DNA of 64,000 nucleotides, taken from the NCBI GenBank assembly GCA_902552755.1, contig CACDHV010000002.1, positions 25,427 to 89,426 on the forward strand. The letters are read 5' to 3'. Source of the stretch: an uncultured Pelagibacteraceae bacterium (GTDB lineage: Bacteria; Pseudomonadota; Alphaproteobacteria; Pelagibacterales; Pelagibacteraceae). Made by a program: the position numbers and the translations under genes. Of this stretch, positions 1 through 7,950 are shown piece by piece. The stretch's first letter is position 1, and each line of letters starts with the position of its first letter. Under the pieces are notes generated by a model. The model was not told the origin of the DNA. It was given only the letters and a program-made list of their open reading frames with translations, and did no database searches.

Positions 1-299
1 TTTGTATTTGCAACAGTTGTATTGTACATAGCAAAAACATAACTGCTAAATCCAATACCCAATATTATTCCACCAATTAAGCCAGGAATTCCCGATACAT
101 AAATTTTTTTAAATACCTCTCTTTTGTAAGTTACAATTAAAAAAATAGTTACAACAATTATAAAAAAAACCTGTCTCCAAAATAAGATTTGCCATAAAGT
201 TGATCCTTCAAATGATTTAACAATCAACCCACCAAAACTTAGACAAAATGCGCCAAAAAAGATTAATAATGGACCTGGTATCTTTGAAATAAAATTCAT
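1..299 (-). CDS. EamA/DMT-family permease, N-terminal part
   Basis: This is the first 99 or so codons of a gene that runs off the left edge. The ATG is at 299 and it overlaps the pxpC stop in an ATGA arrangement. The translation starts MNFISKIPGPLLIFFGAF and contains at least three hydrophobic segments with the GGLIVKSFEGSTLWQILFWR pattern typical of the first helices of drug/metabolite (EamA, RhaT-like) exporters. Such proteins have about ten membrane helices and about 300 residues, so roughly two thirds is missing. It is last in a pxpB-pxpC-permease unit, which suggests, but does not show, movement of a substrate or product related to 5-oxoproline. The substrate cannot be read from the sequence. 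Confidence 0.75.
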   Translation of the reverse strand, partial: MNFISKIPGPLLIFFGAFCLSFGGLIVKSFEGSTLWQILFWRQVFFIIVVTIFLIVTYKREVFKKIYVSGIPGLIGGIILGIGFSSYVFAMYNTTVANT

Positions 300-1255
300 T
301 TAAAATTGGAAATCAAATTTTGAGTTTCCATCTCATACAACTTAAATATAGTTTCTGCATCTTTTAAATTAATTTCTTTAAATTTAATTTTTGATCCTGG
401 AGGTATTTGTACTAGTTTGTCATAATCAGCACTTATTACAACTCCAATCTTAGGATAACCCCCTATAGTTCCATGATCAGATAGCATAATTATTGGATCC
501 CCATCTGCAGTGATTTGTATAACACCCTTCACTAATCCCTCTGACTTTATATTTGTATTTTTAATATTACTAATCTTAGGTCCTTTAAGTCTTATTCCCA
601 TACGGTCACTTAATTTGGTTACATTAAATTCATCACTTAAAAATGAATCTATTGCATCCTTTGAAAAATAATCAAAATGGGGTCCTTTTATTATTCTAAT
701 ATTTTCAATTTTAGAATTTAGGTATTCTATTTTATTTTTTGGCAGGATTTTTTTTATATTTTTTAAATGAATTATTTGTCCTTTCTCAAGTTTTTCCCCA
801 CTATTCGCTCCAATTTTAGCCTTAGTATTTGTAGAACAACTATTTAAATAATAATCTACCTCAAATGTGCCTCCAATAGATAAATAACCATATACTGATC
901 GATTGGTAGACAGTATATCTAAGCAATCATTATTCTCTAAAATAATATTTTCGTAACAACTTAATTCTAAATTTTTGTTTTTTCTTATAATTTTAAAATT
1001 AACATCTCCAGTAACATTGATGGAGATATTTTCTCCTATATATTTCAATTTTGGACCTTGATATGCAAATTCTAGGACCGGATTATTTATTTCATTGTTT
1101 GAAATGGTATTTGCTAATATAAAATTCCTATTATCCATTGCTCCACTAAAAGGTATGCCTATATGATAAAAATTATTTCTACCATTGTCTTGAAATGTAG
1201 AATTGATGCCTGGTCGTAATACCTTGAAATAATTTTTATTCATATTTATTTTCAT
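296..1255 (-). CDS. pxpC: 5-oxoprolinase subunit C (KipA/biotin-dependent carboxyltransferase family)
   Basis: PxpC acts with PxpA and PxpB to hydrolyse 5-oxoproline (pyroglutamate) to glutamate with ATP in the cytoplasm. The 319 residues cover the usual length of about 310. Family signatures are LRPGINSTFQDNGR near the start, FSGAMDNRNF, and the C-terminal SEGLVKGVIQ...DGDPIIMLSDHGTIGGYPKIG block. The start overlaps the end of pxpB by 20 bases; a second ATG at 1243 (MNKNYFKVLRPG) would cut this to 8 and is equally possible. Its end overlaps the permease ATG. The same family also contains urea-amidolyase-like proteins, but the neighbouring pxpA and pxpB support the oxoprolinase role. Confidence 0.88.
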   Translation of the reverse strand: MKINMNKNYFKVLRPGINSTFQDNGRNNFYHIGIPFSGAMDNRNFILANTISNNEINNPVLEFAYQGPKLKYIGENISINVTGDVNFKIIRKNKNLELSCYENIILENNDCLDILSTNRSVYGYLSIGGTFEVDYYLNSCSTNTKAKIGANSGEKLEKGQIIHLKNIKKILPKNKIEYLNSKIENIRIIKGPHFDYFSKDAIDSFLSDEFNVTKLSDRMGIRLKGPKISNIKNTNIKSEGLVKGVIQITADGDPIIMLSDHGTIGGYPKIGVVISADYDKLVQIPPGSKIKFKEINLKDAETIFKLYEMETQNLISNFK

Positions 1256-1910
1256 ACTCTAGTTTAGAAATCGGATAAAATGATATTGTATCACCTGGGT
1301 TGATTAGATTAGGTTCAGTATTTTTTTTATTATCAAAAATATCAACTGGTGTTTTGCCAATTATATTCCAACCACCTGGGCTTTCAAAAGTATAAATATT
1401 ACAAAATTGCTCTGTTATACCTATGGAATTTTTTGGGACCTTAACTCTTGGTGTTTCTAAACGCTTTGCAAAAAGAGATTTATCCATATCTCCTAAGAAT
1501 GGCATTCCCGCAATAAAACCTGTCATATAACAATAATAATTTTTTGAAAAGAATGTTTCATAAATTTTTGCTTCATTTATCTTTAATAATTTTTGTAAAC
1601 GTTTTATATCTAGTGCAAATTCCTCTGCACAACAAACTGGTATTTTAATAAGATTATTTTTTGGATTATTATTTTTTTTTAACTCTAGATTTTCAACTTG
1701 TTTTTTTAATTTAGCAAAACTCGTAAGTTTTAAATCGAAACTAATTACTAGTTTATTATAACTAGGTGTAATATTTGTAATACCTAAAAAATTACTATCT
1801 CTTAAATTGTTAAAATAATTTATAACATTTCTGTTAATTTCTTTATTTACCTCAGTACCAAAGTCACAGTACAATGCTGCGTCACCAAGATTTGATATAT
1901 TTTTAATCAT
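1236..1910 (-). CDS. pxpB: 5-oxoprolinase subunit B (KipI/allophanate hydrolase subunit 1 family)
   Basis: PxpB is the partner of PxpC in the ATP-dependent 5-oxoprolinase. The 224 residues match the family length. The N-terminal LGDAALYCDFG, the central YCYMTGFIAGMPFLGDMD and the C-terminal TPRVKVPKNSIGI...YTFESPGGWNIIGKTP and NPGDTISF stretches are the conserved blocks of this family. It is the first gene of the leftward pxpB-pxpC-permease unit. Its ATG (1910) lies only 27 bases from the likely ATG of the divergent pxpA, so the promoter must sit partly inside one of the two genes. Confidence 0.9.
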   Translation of the reverse strand: MIKNISNLGDAALYCDFGTEVNKEINRNVINYFNNLRDSNFLGITNITPSYNKLVISFDLKLTSFAKLKKQVENLELKKNNNPKNNLIKIPVCCAEEFALDIKRLQKLLKINEAKIYETFFSKNYYCYMTGFIAGMPFLGDMDKSLFAKRLETPRVKVPKNSIGITEQFCNIYTFESPGGWNIIGKTPVDIFDNKKNTEPNLINPGDTISFYPISKLEYENKYE

Positions 1911-1937
1911 GTCATGTTATACTTTAAGCTTTATAGT

Positions 1938-2711
1938 ATGGAAATTAATTTAAATTGTGATTTAGGTGAAAAATCAAAGCATCATTCAAATGAGAATGAT
2001 CCCGATTTACTCAAAATAGTAAACTCTGCAAATGTGGCTTGTGGGTACCACGCTGGAGATGAGGAAACTATGAGAGAAGTTGTAGAGATTTCAAAGCAAA
2101 ATAATGTAAGTATTGGTGCACATCCATCATTCAATGATCCAGAGAACTTCGGAAGAAAACGGATTAATCTTGGTGCTGATGAGATTTCTAAGCTTTTAAT
2201 AGATCAATATGAAATTTTGCAGAATATTGCCAATAAATTAGATGAAAAGGTTTCTCATATTAAACCACATGGAGCCTTGAATAATATGGCTTGTGAGGAC
2301 CTTGAGCTAGCAACAATTTTGGCAAAAACTATTTATAGTATTGATAAAGATATAATTTATTTAGTTCCAACAGGTTCAAAAATGGAAATTGCAGCTAAAA
2401 AATTAAATATGAAAATTGCATGTGAAATTTTTGCAGATAGAAATTATGAAGACGATGGAACGCTTGTGTCAAGAAGTAGGGATCATGCCCTAATAATCGA
2501 TCCTGAGAGAGCTAAAGAGCATGTATTCAATATGGTAAAAAACCAAACTCTTAATTGTCACAGTGGAAAACAAATACCTTGTGAAATCGATTCAATTTGC
2601 ATACATGGAGACAATGCAAGTTCTCTTTCGACTGCAAAACAAGTAAGAGAAAACTTGATAAAAAATAATTTAGAATTAAAGCCTCTAAATAAAATGAAAA
2701 AGTTTATATAA
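1938..2711 (+). CDS. pxpA: 5-oxoprolinase subunit A (LamB/YcsF family)
   Basis: PxpA is the third subunit of the prokaryotic 5-oxoprolinase. The conserved opening of the family, M-x-I-(N/D)-LNCDLGE, begins at the ATG at 1938, so I take that start and not the ATG at 1914, which would add eight residues with no family match. The protein is 257 residues, close to the usual 245-255. Visible family blocks are NVACGYHAGDEETM, IGAHPSFNDPENFGR, HIKPHGALNN, EIFADRNYEDDGTLVSR and the C-terminal CIHGDNASS. It is followed by a small TPR gene two bases after its stop, so the two are probably co-transcribed. Confidence 0.93.
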   Translation: MEINLNCDLGEKSKHHSNENDPDLLKIVNSANVACGYHAGDEETMREVVEISKQNNVSIGAHPSFNDPENFGRKRINLGADEISKLLIDQYEILQNIANKLDEKVSHIKPHGALNNMACEDLELATILAKTIYSIDKDIIYLVPTGSKMEIAAKKLNMKIACEIFADRNYEDDGTLVSRSRDHALIIDPERAKEHVFNMVKNQTLNCHSGKQIPCEIDSICIHGDNASSLSTAKQVRENLIKNNLELKPLNKMKKFI

Positions 2712-2713
2712 TT

Positions 2714-3193
2714 ATGATTAAAAAACTATTTACTCTTCTCATATTCTTTTTTTTAACTATTGAAACATTTGCTGCTGGAACAAGTTCATCAGATAAAAAA
2801 CCGAGCTATAAAAATGCTGTAAAAATAATTGAAGCAGCTAAGAAATATGAATCCAAAAATAAAATGGATAAAGCATTAAAAAGATATGAAAAAGCTCAAA
2901 AAATTTTATTAAAACTCGACAAAGAAAAGCCCTTACAAGCTGATACACTAAACTACCTGGGTTTTACAACTAGAAAACTTGGGGACTTTGAAGCAGGAGA
3001 GAAATATTACTTACTAGGTTTACAAGTTGAACCAAATCATGTTGGAATAAATGAATACTTAGGTGAATTATATGTCGTTACAAACAGAATAGATTTGGCA
3101 AAAGAAAGACTAGAAGTTTTAAAAGGTTGTAATTGTGAAGAGTATCAAGAATTAAAAGAAATTATAGACGGATCAAAAAAATCAAAATATTAG
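2714..3193 (+). CDS. Exported small TPR-repeat protein
   Basis: The 159 residues begin with a clear signal peptide (about residues 1-20, MIKKLFTLLIFFFLTIETFA), so the mature protein is probably periplasmic. The rest contains about two to three TPR-like helical repeats: residues 33-66 with KYESKNKMDKALKRYEKAQ, 74-107 with LNYLGFTTRKLGDFEAGEKY, and a third starting at NHVGINEYLGELYVV. The last segment contains a CNCEE motif with two close cysteines. It starts two bases after pxpA and ends in a 4-base convergent overlap with dctM. Function is unknown; TPRs usually bind other proteins or peptides. Related small TPR proteins are common in marine alphaproteobacteria. Confidence 0.75.
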   Translation: MIKKLFTLLIFFFLTIETFAAGTSSSDKKPSYKNAVKIIEAAKKYESKNKMDKALKRYEKAQKILLKLDKEKPLQADTLNYLGFTTRKLGDFEAGEKYYLLGLQVEPNHVGINEYLGELYVVTNRIDLAKERLEVLKGCNCEEYQELKEIIDGSKKSKY

Positions 3194-4500
3194 TTTATAT
3201 TTTGAATCATTTGCTCAGGCATCCACAAGGCTATTTGAGGAAACAAAACAATTAAGATTACCGCAAATATCATCAACAAGAATAACGGAAACGCACTCTT
3301 GGCGATGTAGCCCATATCTTTGTTAGCCATACCCTGCAAAACAAATAAATTAAAACCAACTGGAGGGGTAATTTGAGCCATTTCAACAACTATAACTAAA
3401 AATATACCAAACCAAATCATGTCAAAACCAGCCTGCCTTATCATAGGTTCGATAATAGCCATTGTAAGCACAACTGCTGATATTCCATCAAGAAACATTC
3501 CTAAAATTATATAAAAAATCATTAATACGAAAATTAAAACATATGGTGATAATTCCATATTTTGTATCCAAATTGCTAGATTTCTAGGAAGACCAGTAAA
3601 TCCCATAGCGAGTGATAAAAATGTTGCTCCAGCTAATATGAATGCAATCATGCACGAGGTTTTTGTTGCACCAAGCAAAGATTCTTTAAAAGTTTTTAAG
3701 TTCAAACTTTTTTGAAAATAAGAAAGTATTAAAGCACCCACAACACCCAGAGATGCTGCTTCAGTTGCTGTTGCAATTCCAGTATAAATAGAGCCAATTA
3801 CACCAAGGATTAATAAAATTACAGGTATTAACTGTTTTGATTTACTTAATTTATTTAAAAATGAGTAATTTTCTTCAGTTAACGGCATTTTATTTTTATT
3901 TAACAAAGACCAAATGATTACATAGCCCATAAAAATCAGAGCAATCATTATTCCAGGAATTATTCCAGCTATAAATAGTTTAGCAATAGACTCTTGAACA
4001 GTTACTCCATAAATAATTAAAATAATTGAAGGGGGGATTAGTAATCCTAAAGTTCCAGAGCCCGCAAGACTTCCAAGTAAAATTTTTTCAGGATATTTTC
4101 TTTTTCTTAACTCTGGAATTGACATTTTTCCAACCGTAGCAACTGTTGCAGCTGAGGATCCAGATATAGCTGCAAACAATGCACATCCAACAACATTGAC
4201 ATGTATTAAACCTCCAGGAAGTTTCTGTAACCAAGGAGCCAGTCCCTCAAATAAATTTTCTGATAATTTAGTCCTAAATAAAATTTCTCCCATCCATACA
4301 AAAAGAGGTAAAGCAGTCAGAGTCCATGATGATGATGCACCCCAAATTGTTGTGGCCATCGCATCTCCAACTGGTCGAGAAGTAAATAAAATCATTCCAA
4401 TAGAAGAAACACCAATCATGCTTATTGCTACCCATATTCCAGAGCCTAAAAAAAGTAGTAATACTGTAATAAAAAAAATAGCTAATAAAATTTCAATCAT
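3190..4500 (-). CDS. dctM: TRAP transporter large membrane subunit
   Basis: DctM is the ion-coupled transport channel of a tripartite ATP-independent periplasmic (TRAP) importer in the inner membrane. The 436 residues form about 12 hydrophobic segments, the normal size. Family signatures include SSAATVATVGKMSIPELRKR, GSLAGSGTLGLLIPPSIILI and, near the C-terminus, AQITPPVGFNLFVLQGM. It overlaps dctQ by eight bases, so the two are translationally coupled, and it is downstream of dctP on the same strand. The substrate is an organic anion by family, but it is not readable from this subunit. Confidence 0.94.
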   Translation of the reverse strand: MIEILLAIFFITVLLLFLGSGIWVAISMIGVSSIGMILFTSRPVGDAMATTIWGASSSWTLTALPLFVWMGEILFRTKLSENLFEGLAPWLQKLPGGLIHVNVVGCALFAAISGSSAATVATVGKMSIPELRKRKYPEKILLGSLAGSGTLGLLIPPSIILIIYGVTVQESIAKLFIAGIIPGIMIALIFMGYVIIWSLLNKNKMPLTEENYSFLNKLSKSKQLIPVILLILGVIGSIYTGIATATEAASLGVVGALILSYFQKSLNLKTFKESLLGATKTSCMIAFILAGATFLSLAMGFTGLPRNLAIWIQNMELSPYVLIFVLMIFYIILGMFLDGISAVVLTMAIIEPMIRQAGFDMIWFGIFLVIVVEMAQITPPVGFNLFVLQGMANKDMGYIAKSAFPLFLLMIFAVILIVLFPQIALWMPEQMIQNIN

Positions 4501-4978
4501 TATTATAAATTTTTAAGATTAGCAGATGAAAGGCACATATAAAAAAAAGTGTTGCTCCAATAGCTACGCTACATTGAGGTATCCATATTAAAATTTCATC
4601 AGCACCTTCACTTCTTTCCTCAAACTCGTATGAGATTTTTAACATTTTGATAAAATAATATGACATATAACCTGCAAATATTGTTGTGACGACTAAGCTC
4701 CAAACTTCTAAAAATTTTTTTTTAAAACCTGTAGACTTTTCTAAAAATAATGTGATTCTTATATGACCTCCATTTACGAATGTATATGAAAGAGCAAAAA
4801 AAGATGAGGCAGCCATACAATACCCTGAGTATTCAGCTAACCCCCTTATGTAAAAACCGAAAATTCTAGATGCAATTCCAGTTAATATAAAAACTGCAAT
4901 AAGAATTAAAAAAACTGCAGCTATATATCCTGAATAATCATAAATATTATTTAATGATTTATTTAATTTCTGTAACAT
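4493..4978 (-). CDS. dctQ: TRAP transporter small membrane subunit
   Basis: DctQ is the four-helix small membrane subunit that pairs with DctM. The 161 residues show four hydrophobic segments, with the family pattern RIFGFYIRGLAEYSGYCMAA in helix 2 and FVNGGHIRITLFLEK between helices 2 and 3. Length is as expected. It begins right after a strong hairpin that separates it from dctP, so its expression may depend on read-through from dctP. Confidence 0.9.
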   Translation of the reverse strand: MLQKLNKSLNNIYDYSGYIAAVFLILIAVFILTGIASRIFGFYIRGLAEYSGYCMAASSFFALSYTFVNGGHIRITLFLEKSTGFKKKFLEVWSLVVTTIFAGYMSYYFIKMLKISYEFEERSEGADEILIWIPQCSVAIGATLFFICAFHLLILKIYNND

Positions 4979-5014
4979 AAAAAAGGCTGTTTTTTTAAAC
5001 AGCCTTTTTTATTA
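4979..5014 (-). terminator. Rho-independent terminator/attenuator between dctP and dctQ
   Basis: A perfect 14-bp inverted repeat (arms 4979-4992 and 4997-5010, four-base loop) has GGCTGTTT pairing with AAACAGCC and is flanked by A6 and T6 runs. Read leftward it sits 12 bases after the dctP stop and directly abuts the dctQ start codon. It fits a terminator that lets dctP be made in excess over the membrane subunits. Confidence 0.85.
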
Positions 5015-5022
5015 TATTTTTT

Positions 5023-5994
5023 TTATTTGTATGCGGCAAGTACGCTAGCACCTGTTTTGCCAGCTTTTTTCTTCCATTCTTTTGCCATTTTTTTTCCAAC
5101 TTTTTGGAAATGTTTTTCTAAATCAGCATTTACTTTGCCTACTACCATTCCTGCAGCGGCTAGAGCTTTTTTATCTTCTATATTTCCAACTCTAGAAAGC
5201 ATCCAGCCTTTTTCTTCTGCAGCAGTAGCTTCTCTTTTAATTAGCATTTGAGTATCTGCATCTAACTTATTCCAAGATCCTCTATGCGCAACAACCATAT
5301 TTTTTGGGAACCAAGCAGCGATGTCATAGAAATATTTAACACCGTTCTCCCATATTTTGCTATTTTTACCAGTTGTTGGCGATGTAATCATACTTTCGAC
5401 TGCCCCTGTTGAAAATGCTTGACTGATTTCAGCCGCCTCAATTTTAGTTGGAGCCATACCTGTAAGCTCTGCAATTCTAATTGTTGCAGAATTATAAGCT
5501 CTAAATTTTAAACCTTCTAGATCTGAAACACTATTGATTTCATTTTTGCTATATAGTCCTTGTGCAGGCCATGGCACAGCATATAAAAATACTAATCCTT
5601 TTTGGTTTAAACTTTCAATGATTGCTGGCTTTGAAGCTTGATAAAGTTTCATAGCATCGTCATATGAAGTTGCTAAAAAAGGTTGTGAGTCAATTTCAAG
5701 AATAGGGTCAACTTTTCCTAATGCTGACATAAATCTTTCACCCATCTGTGCTTGACCAGTTCTTACCGCTCTAAAGATTTCTCCACCTTTAAATAATGAT
5801 CCACCAGGATGTGTAACTATTGTAAGTTTTCCTCCACTTTTCTCTGAAACATTTTTAGCAAATTCTGCTGCATTTGCTGAGTGAAAGTTGCTCGCACCAT
5901 AAGCTAAAGCCATATCCCACTTTTCAGAAGCATTTACATTTGCTATTAACAAGACAGAAAATAAAATAGAAAACAAAGTTTTTAAAATTTTCAT
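5023..5994 (-). CDS. dctP: TRAP transporter periplasmic solute-binding protein
   Basis: DctP captures the substrate in the periplasm and delivers it to DctQM. The 323 residues start with a signal peptide (cleavage likely after NVNASE-proximal Ala, about residue 22). The family's ligand-binding region LKFRAYNSATIRIAELTG contains the conserved Arg that pairs with a substrate carboxylate, followed by AAEISQAFSTGAVE and AAWFPKNMVVAHRGSW. A very strong ribosome-binding site (AAGGAGG, complement of 5999-6005) lies four bases before the ATG, fitting high expression. The adjacent pxp genes make 5-oxoproline a possible ligand, but this is only a guess from location; other carboxylates are just as possible. 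Confidence 0.92.
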   Translation of the reverse strand: MKILKTLFSILFSVLLIANVNASEKWDMALAYGASNFHSANAAEFAKNVSEKSGGKLTIVTHPGGSLFKGGEIFRAVRTGQAQMGERFMSALGKVDPILEIDSQPFLATSYDDAMKLYQASKPAIIESLNQKGLVFLYAVPWPAQGLYSKNEINSVSDLEGLKFRAYNSATIRIAELTGMAPTKIEAAEISQAFSTGAVESMITSPTTGKNSKIWENGVKYFYDIAAWFPKNMVVAHRGSWNKLDADTQMLIKREATAAEEKGWMLSRVGNIEDKKALAAAGMVVGKVNADLEKHFQKVGKKMAKEWKKKAGKTGASVLAAYK

Positions 5995-6016
5995 TAATCC
6001 TCCTTAATTTTTAAAA

Positions 6017-6036
6017 AATACATCTCATTATGTATT
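6017..6036. repeat. Inverted repeat upstream of dctP
   Basis: AATACAT (6017-6023) is repeated inverted as ATGTATT (6030-6036) with a six-base spacer, about 22 bases upstream of the dctP start codon. A second inverted repeat, AAATTTTTC (6054-6062) with GAAAAATTT (6074-6082), lies further upstream. These could be an operator or a leader hairpin; in DNA this AT-rich they may also be chance. The whole gap between dctP and the terC-like gene (5995-6108) must hold both promoters. Confidence 0.3.
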
Positions 6037-6108
6037 ATTTATTAAATCAATAAAAATTTTTCCATGTTTTATTGAAAAATTTGAAATTGTTATTATTATA
6101 TTGTTATC

Positions 6109-6723
6109 TTGATAGAAGAAGCCCTTATTTTACTGCAAATTATCTTTATAGATATTATATTGGCAGCTGATAACGCCATAATAATTGGTCTAATTGCGGC
6201 TAATTTTGTCCCAAAAAATAGAAAAAAAATCATATTTTGGGGAGTGGTCGGAGCTTTGATTTTTAAAGTTTTATTTGCAGTATTTGCAACATATTTATTC
6301 AAATTTTACTTTATAAAAATTCTTGGAGGTTTGCTTCTAATTTGGATAGTCAATGATCTTAGAAAAGATCTTTTACAAGCTCAGAGACAAATTAAATCAC
6401 CAACAAAAAAATCCTTAGAACCTTCATTTGCAAAGGGTATGTACAAAGTGCTTTTCGCAGATATTACAATTAGTTTTGATAATGTTATAGGTGTTGTTGG
6501 TGCTTCTAAGGGTAACTTTGGGTTTATGATTTTTGGTTTAATTTTATCTGTAGTCCTCACAGGTGCTATGGCCACTTATTTAGCTAATTATATTCAGAAA
6601 CATTTATGGGTCGTCTATATTGGAATAGTTGTTATTCTTATACTTGCAATACAGCTTATTATTGGTGGACTTGTTGACTTAGAAATTCTAAAAATTAATG
6701 AGGAATTTAAAAAGTATTTTTAG
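6109..6723 (+). CDS. TerC/YjbE-family integral membrane protein
   Basis: The 204-residue protein is almost wholly hydrophobic, with about six or seven membrane segments. The signature DIILAADNAIIIGLIAA near the start and its second copy DITISFDNVIGVVGA (about residue 120) are the paired acidic helices typical of TerC proteins, which are linked to metal ion handling, chiefly manganese, and tellurium resistance. The start is a TTG at 6109; no ATG lies between it and the in-frame stop upstream. The gene ends in a 4-base convergent overlap with panB. The transported ion cannot be told from sequence. Confidence 0.85.
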   Translation: MIEEALILLQIIFIDIILAADNAIIIGLIAANFVPKNRKKIIFWGVVGALIFKVLFAVFATYLFKFYFIKILGGLLLIWIVNDLRKDLLQAQRQIKSPTKKSLEPSFAKGMYKVLFADITISFDNVIGVVGASKGNFGFMIFGLILSVVLTGAMATYLANYIQKHLWVVYIGIVVILILAIQLIIGGLVDLEILKINEEFKKYF

Positions 6724-7499
6724 TAAGAATGCTTTAATGATGGATATGAACCTCTTTTAACGTCTGACCCAAATTTTTTAACTGCATTTCTAATATTTAT
6801 TTTAAAATTAGCATATTTCTTAACAAATTTTATTTTACTATTAGTCAAACCTAATAAATCGTCTAAAACTAAAATCTGACCATCACAAAACTTTGATGAT
6901 CCAATTCCTATTGTTGGAATTTCAATCGTCTCAGTAATTTTTTTTGAAAGTTTTTTCTCAATACATTCTAGTACAATAGCAAAAACACCTGCCTCTTCTA
7001 GGATTTTTGAATCTTTTAATAAATTTTTTTTTTCTTTTTCAGTCTTACCTTTATATCTAAATCTACCTCTTTGAGATTGTGGAGTTATACCTATGTGGCC
7101 CATTACTGGAATTTTATTATTTACTAAATGTTTAATTATATCTTTGATCTTACTACCTCCTTCTAATTTGATACCATCACATTTTGTTTCTTTAATTATT
7201 TTTTTACAATTTTTTAGCGCCTGCAATTTATTTTTATAAGTATTAAATGGCATATCTACAATCATTAAACTTTTTTTTACTCCTTTTCTTACACTTTTAG
7301 AATGTTCAATCATCATAGATAGGTTTACTTTTCTTGTTGTATCAAAATTATATAAAACAGAACCCAAGGAGTCTCCAACGAGTACAAGGTCTGTGTATTT
7401 ATCAATTTCTTCAGCAATATTTTTTGAGTAGGCTGTTAAGCAGACTATTTTTGACTTATTTTTTTTTTTTAATATAAGCCTACTTATTTTCGAAGGCAT
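6720..7499 (-). CDS. panB: 3-methyl-2-oxobutanoate hydroxymethyltransferase
   Basis: PanB makes ketopantoate from alpha-ketoisovalerate using methylene-tetrahydrofolate, the first step to pantothenate and CoA. The 259 residues cover the usual length. Visible motifs are the metal-binding LVLVGDSLGSVLYNFDTT (about residues 38-55), VDMPFNTY, the GIKLEGG strand, VMGHIGITPQS and IPTIGIGSSKFCDGQILV. No panC or panE is adjacent, so the pathway is completed elsewhere or not at all. It is co-directional with gloA and guaA upstream, nine bases from gloA. Confidence 0.95.
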   Translation of the reverse strand: MPSKISRLILKKKNKSKIVCLTAYSKNIAEEIDKYTDLVLVGDSLGSVLYNFDTTRKVNLSMMIEHSKSVRKGVKKSLMIVDMPFNTYKNKLQALKNCKKIIKETKCDGIKLEGGSKIKDIIKHLVNNKIPVMGHIGITPQSQRGRFRYKGKTEKEKKNLLKDSKILEEAGVFAIVLECIEKKLSKKITETIEIPTIGIGSSKFCDGQILVLDDLLGLTNSKIKFVKKYANFKINIRNAVKKFGSDVKRGSYPSLKHSY

Positions 7500-7508
7500 A
7501 AATATTTA

Positions 7509-7928
7509 TTACCAAGTGCCTGTATTTTCCATAGATTTCCATGGCTCTATTGGTTCCAAGTAGCCATCTTGAAGTATTTCAACAGAAATTTTATCTGGAG
7601 ATCTAACAAATGCCATATGACCATCTCTTGGTGGTCTGTTAATTGTATAACCCATGTCTCTTAATCTTTGACAAGTCTCATATATATTTTCAACTCTGTA
7701 CGCCAAATGTCCAAAGTTTCTTGAACCATCACCCAAACTATCTCCATCCCAATTGTATGTTAATTCTATTTCAGCTTTCTCATCATTTGGAGCAGCAAGA
7801 AATACTAAAGTATACCTGCCCTTTTCACTGTCTTTTCTTCTTGTTTCTTTAAGACCTAACCCTTCACAAAAAAATTTTAATGACTCGTCTATGTTTGAGA
7901 CTCTAATCATTGTGTGTAAATATTTCAT
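7509..7928 (-). CDS. gloA: Lactoylglutathione lyase (glyoxalase I)
   Basis: GloA isomerises the hemithioacetal of methylglyoxal and glutathione to S-lactoylglutathione. At 139 residues it is the compact single-domain bacterial form with two beta-alpha-beta-beta-beta modules. The four metal ligands can be picked out: His5 in MKYLHTMIRV, Glu in AEIELTYN, His in NFGHLAYRV and Glu in ISVEILQDG. These match the Ni/Co type. It lies between panB and guaA on the same strand, with a 22-base gap to guaA. Confidence 0.93.
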   Translation of the reverse strand: MKYLHTMIRVSNIDESLKFFCEGLGLKETRRKDSEKGRYTLVFLAAPNDEKAEIELTYNWDGDSLGDGSRNFGHLAYRVENIYETCQRLRDMGYTINRPPRDGHMAFVRSPDKISVEILQDGYLEPIEPWKSMENTGTW

Positions 7929-7950
7929 ATAAGTTACTTATATAGTCTTA

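Noticed and set aside
4196-4516. Plus-strand open frame inside dctM
   Set aside because: It lies antisense to a well-conserved membrane protein, its translation looks like the reverse of membrane codons, and it has no ribosome-binding site or family resemblance.
6054-6082. AAATTTTTC/GAAAAATTT inverted repeat as a terminator
   Set aside because: The stem is pure A/T apart from one pair and lies upstream of both divergent genes, not after one; such repeats are expected by chance in DNA of this composition.
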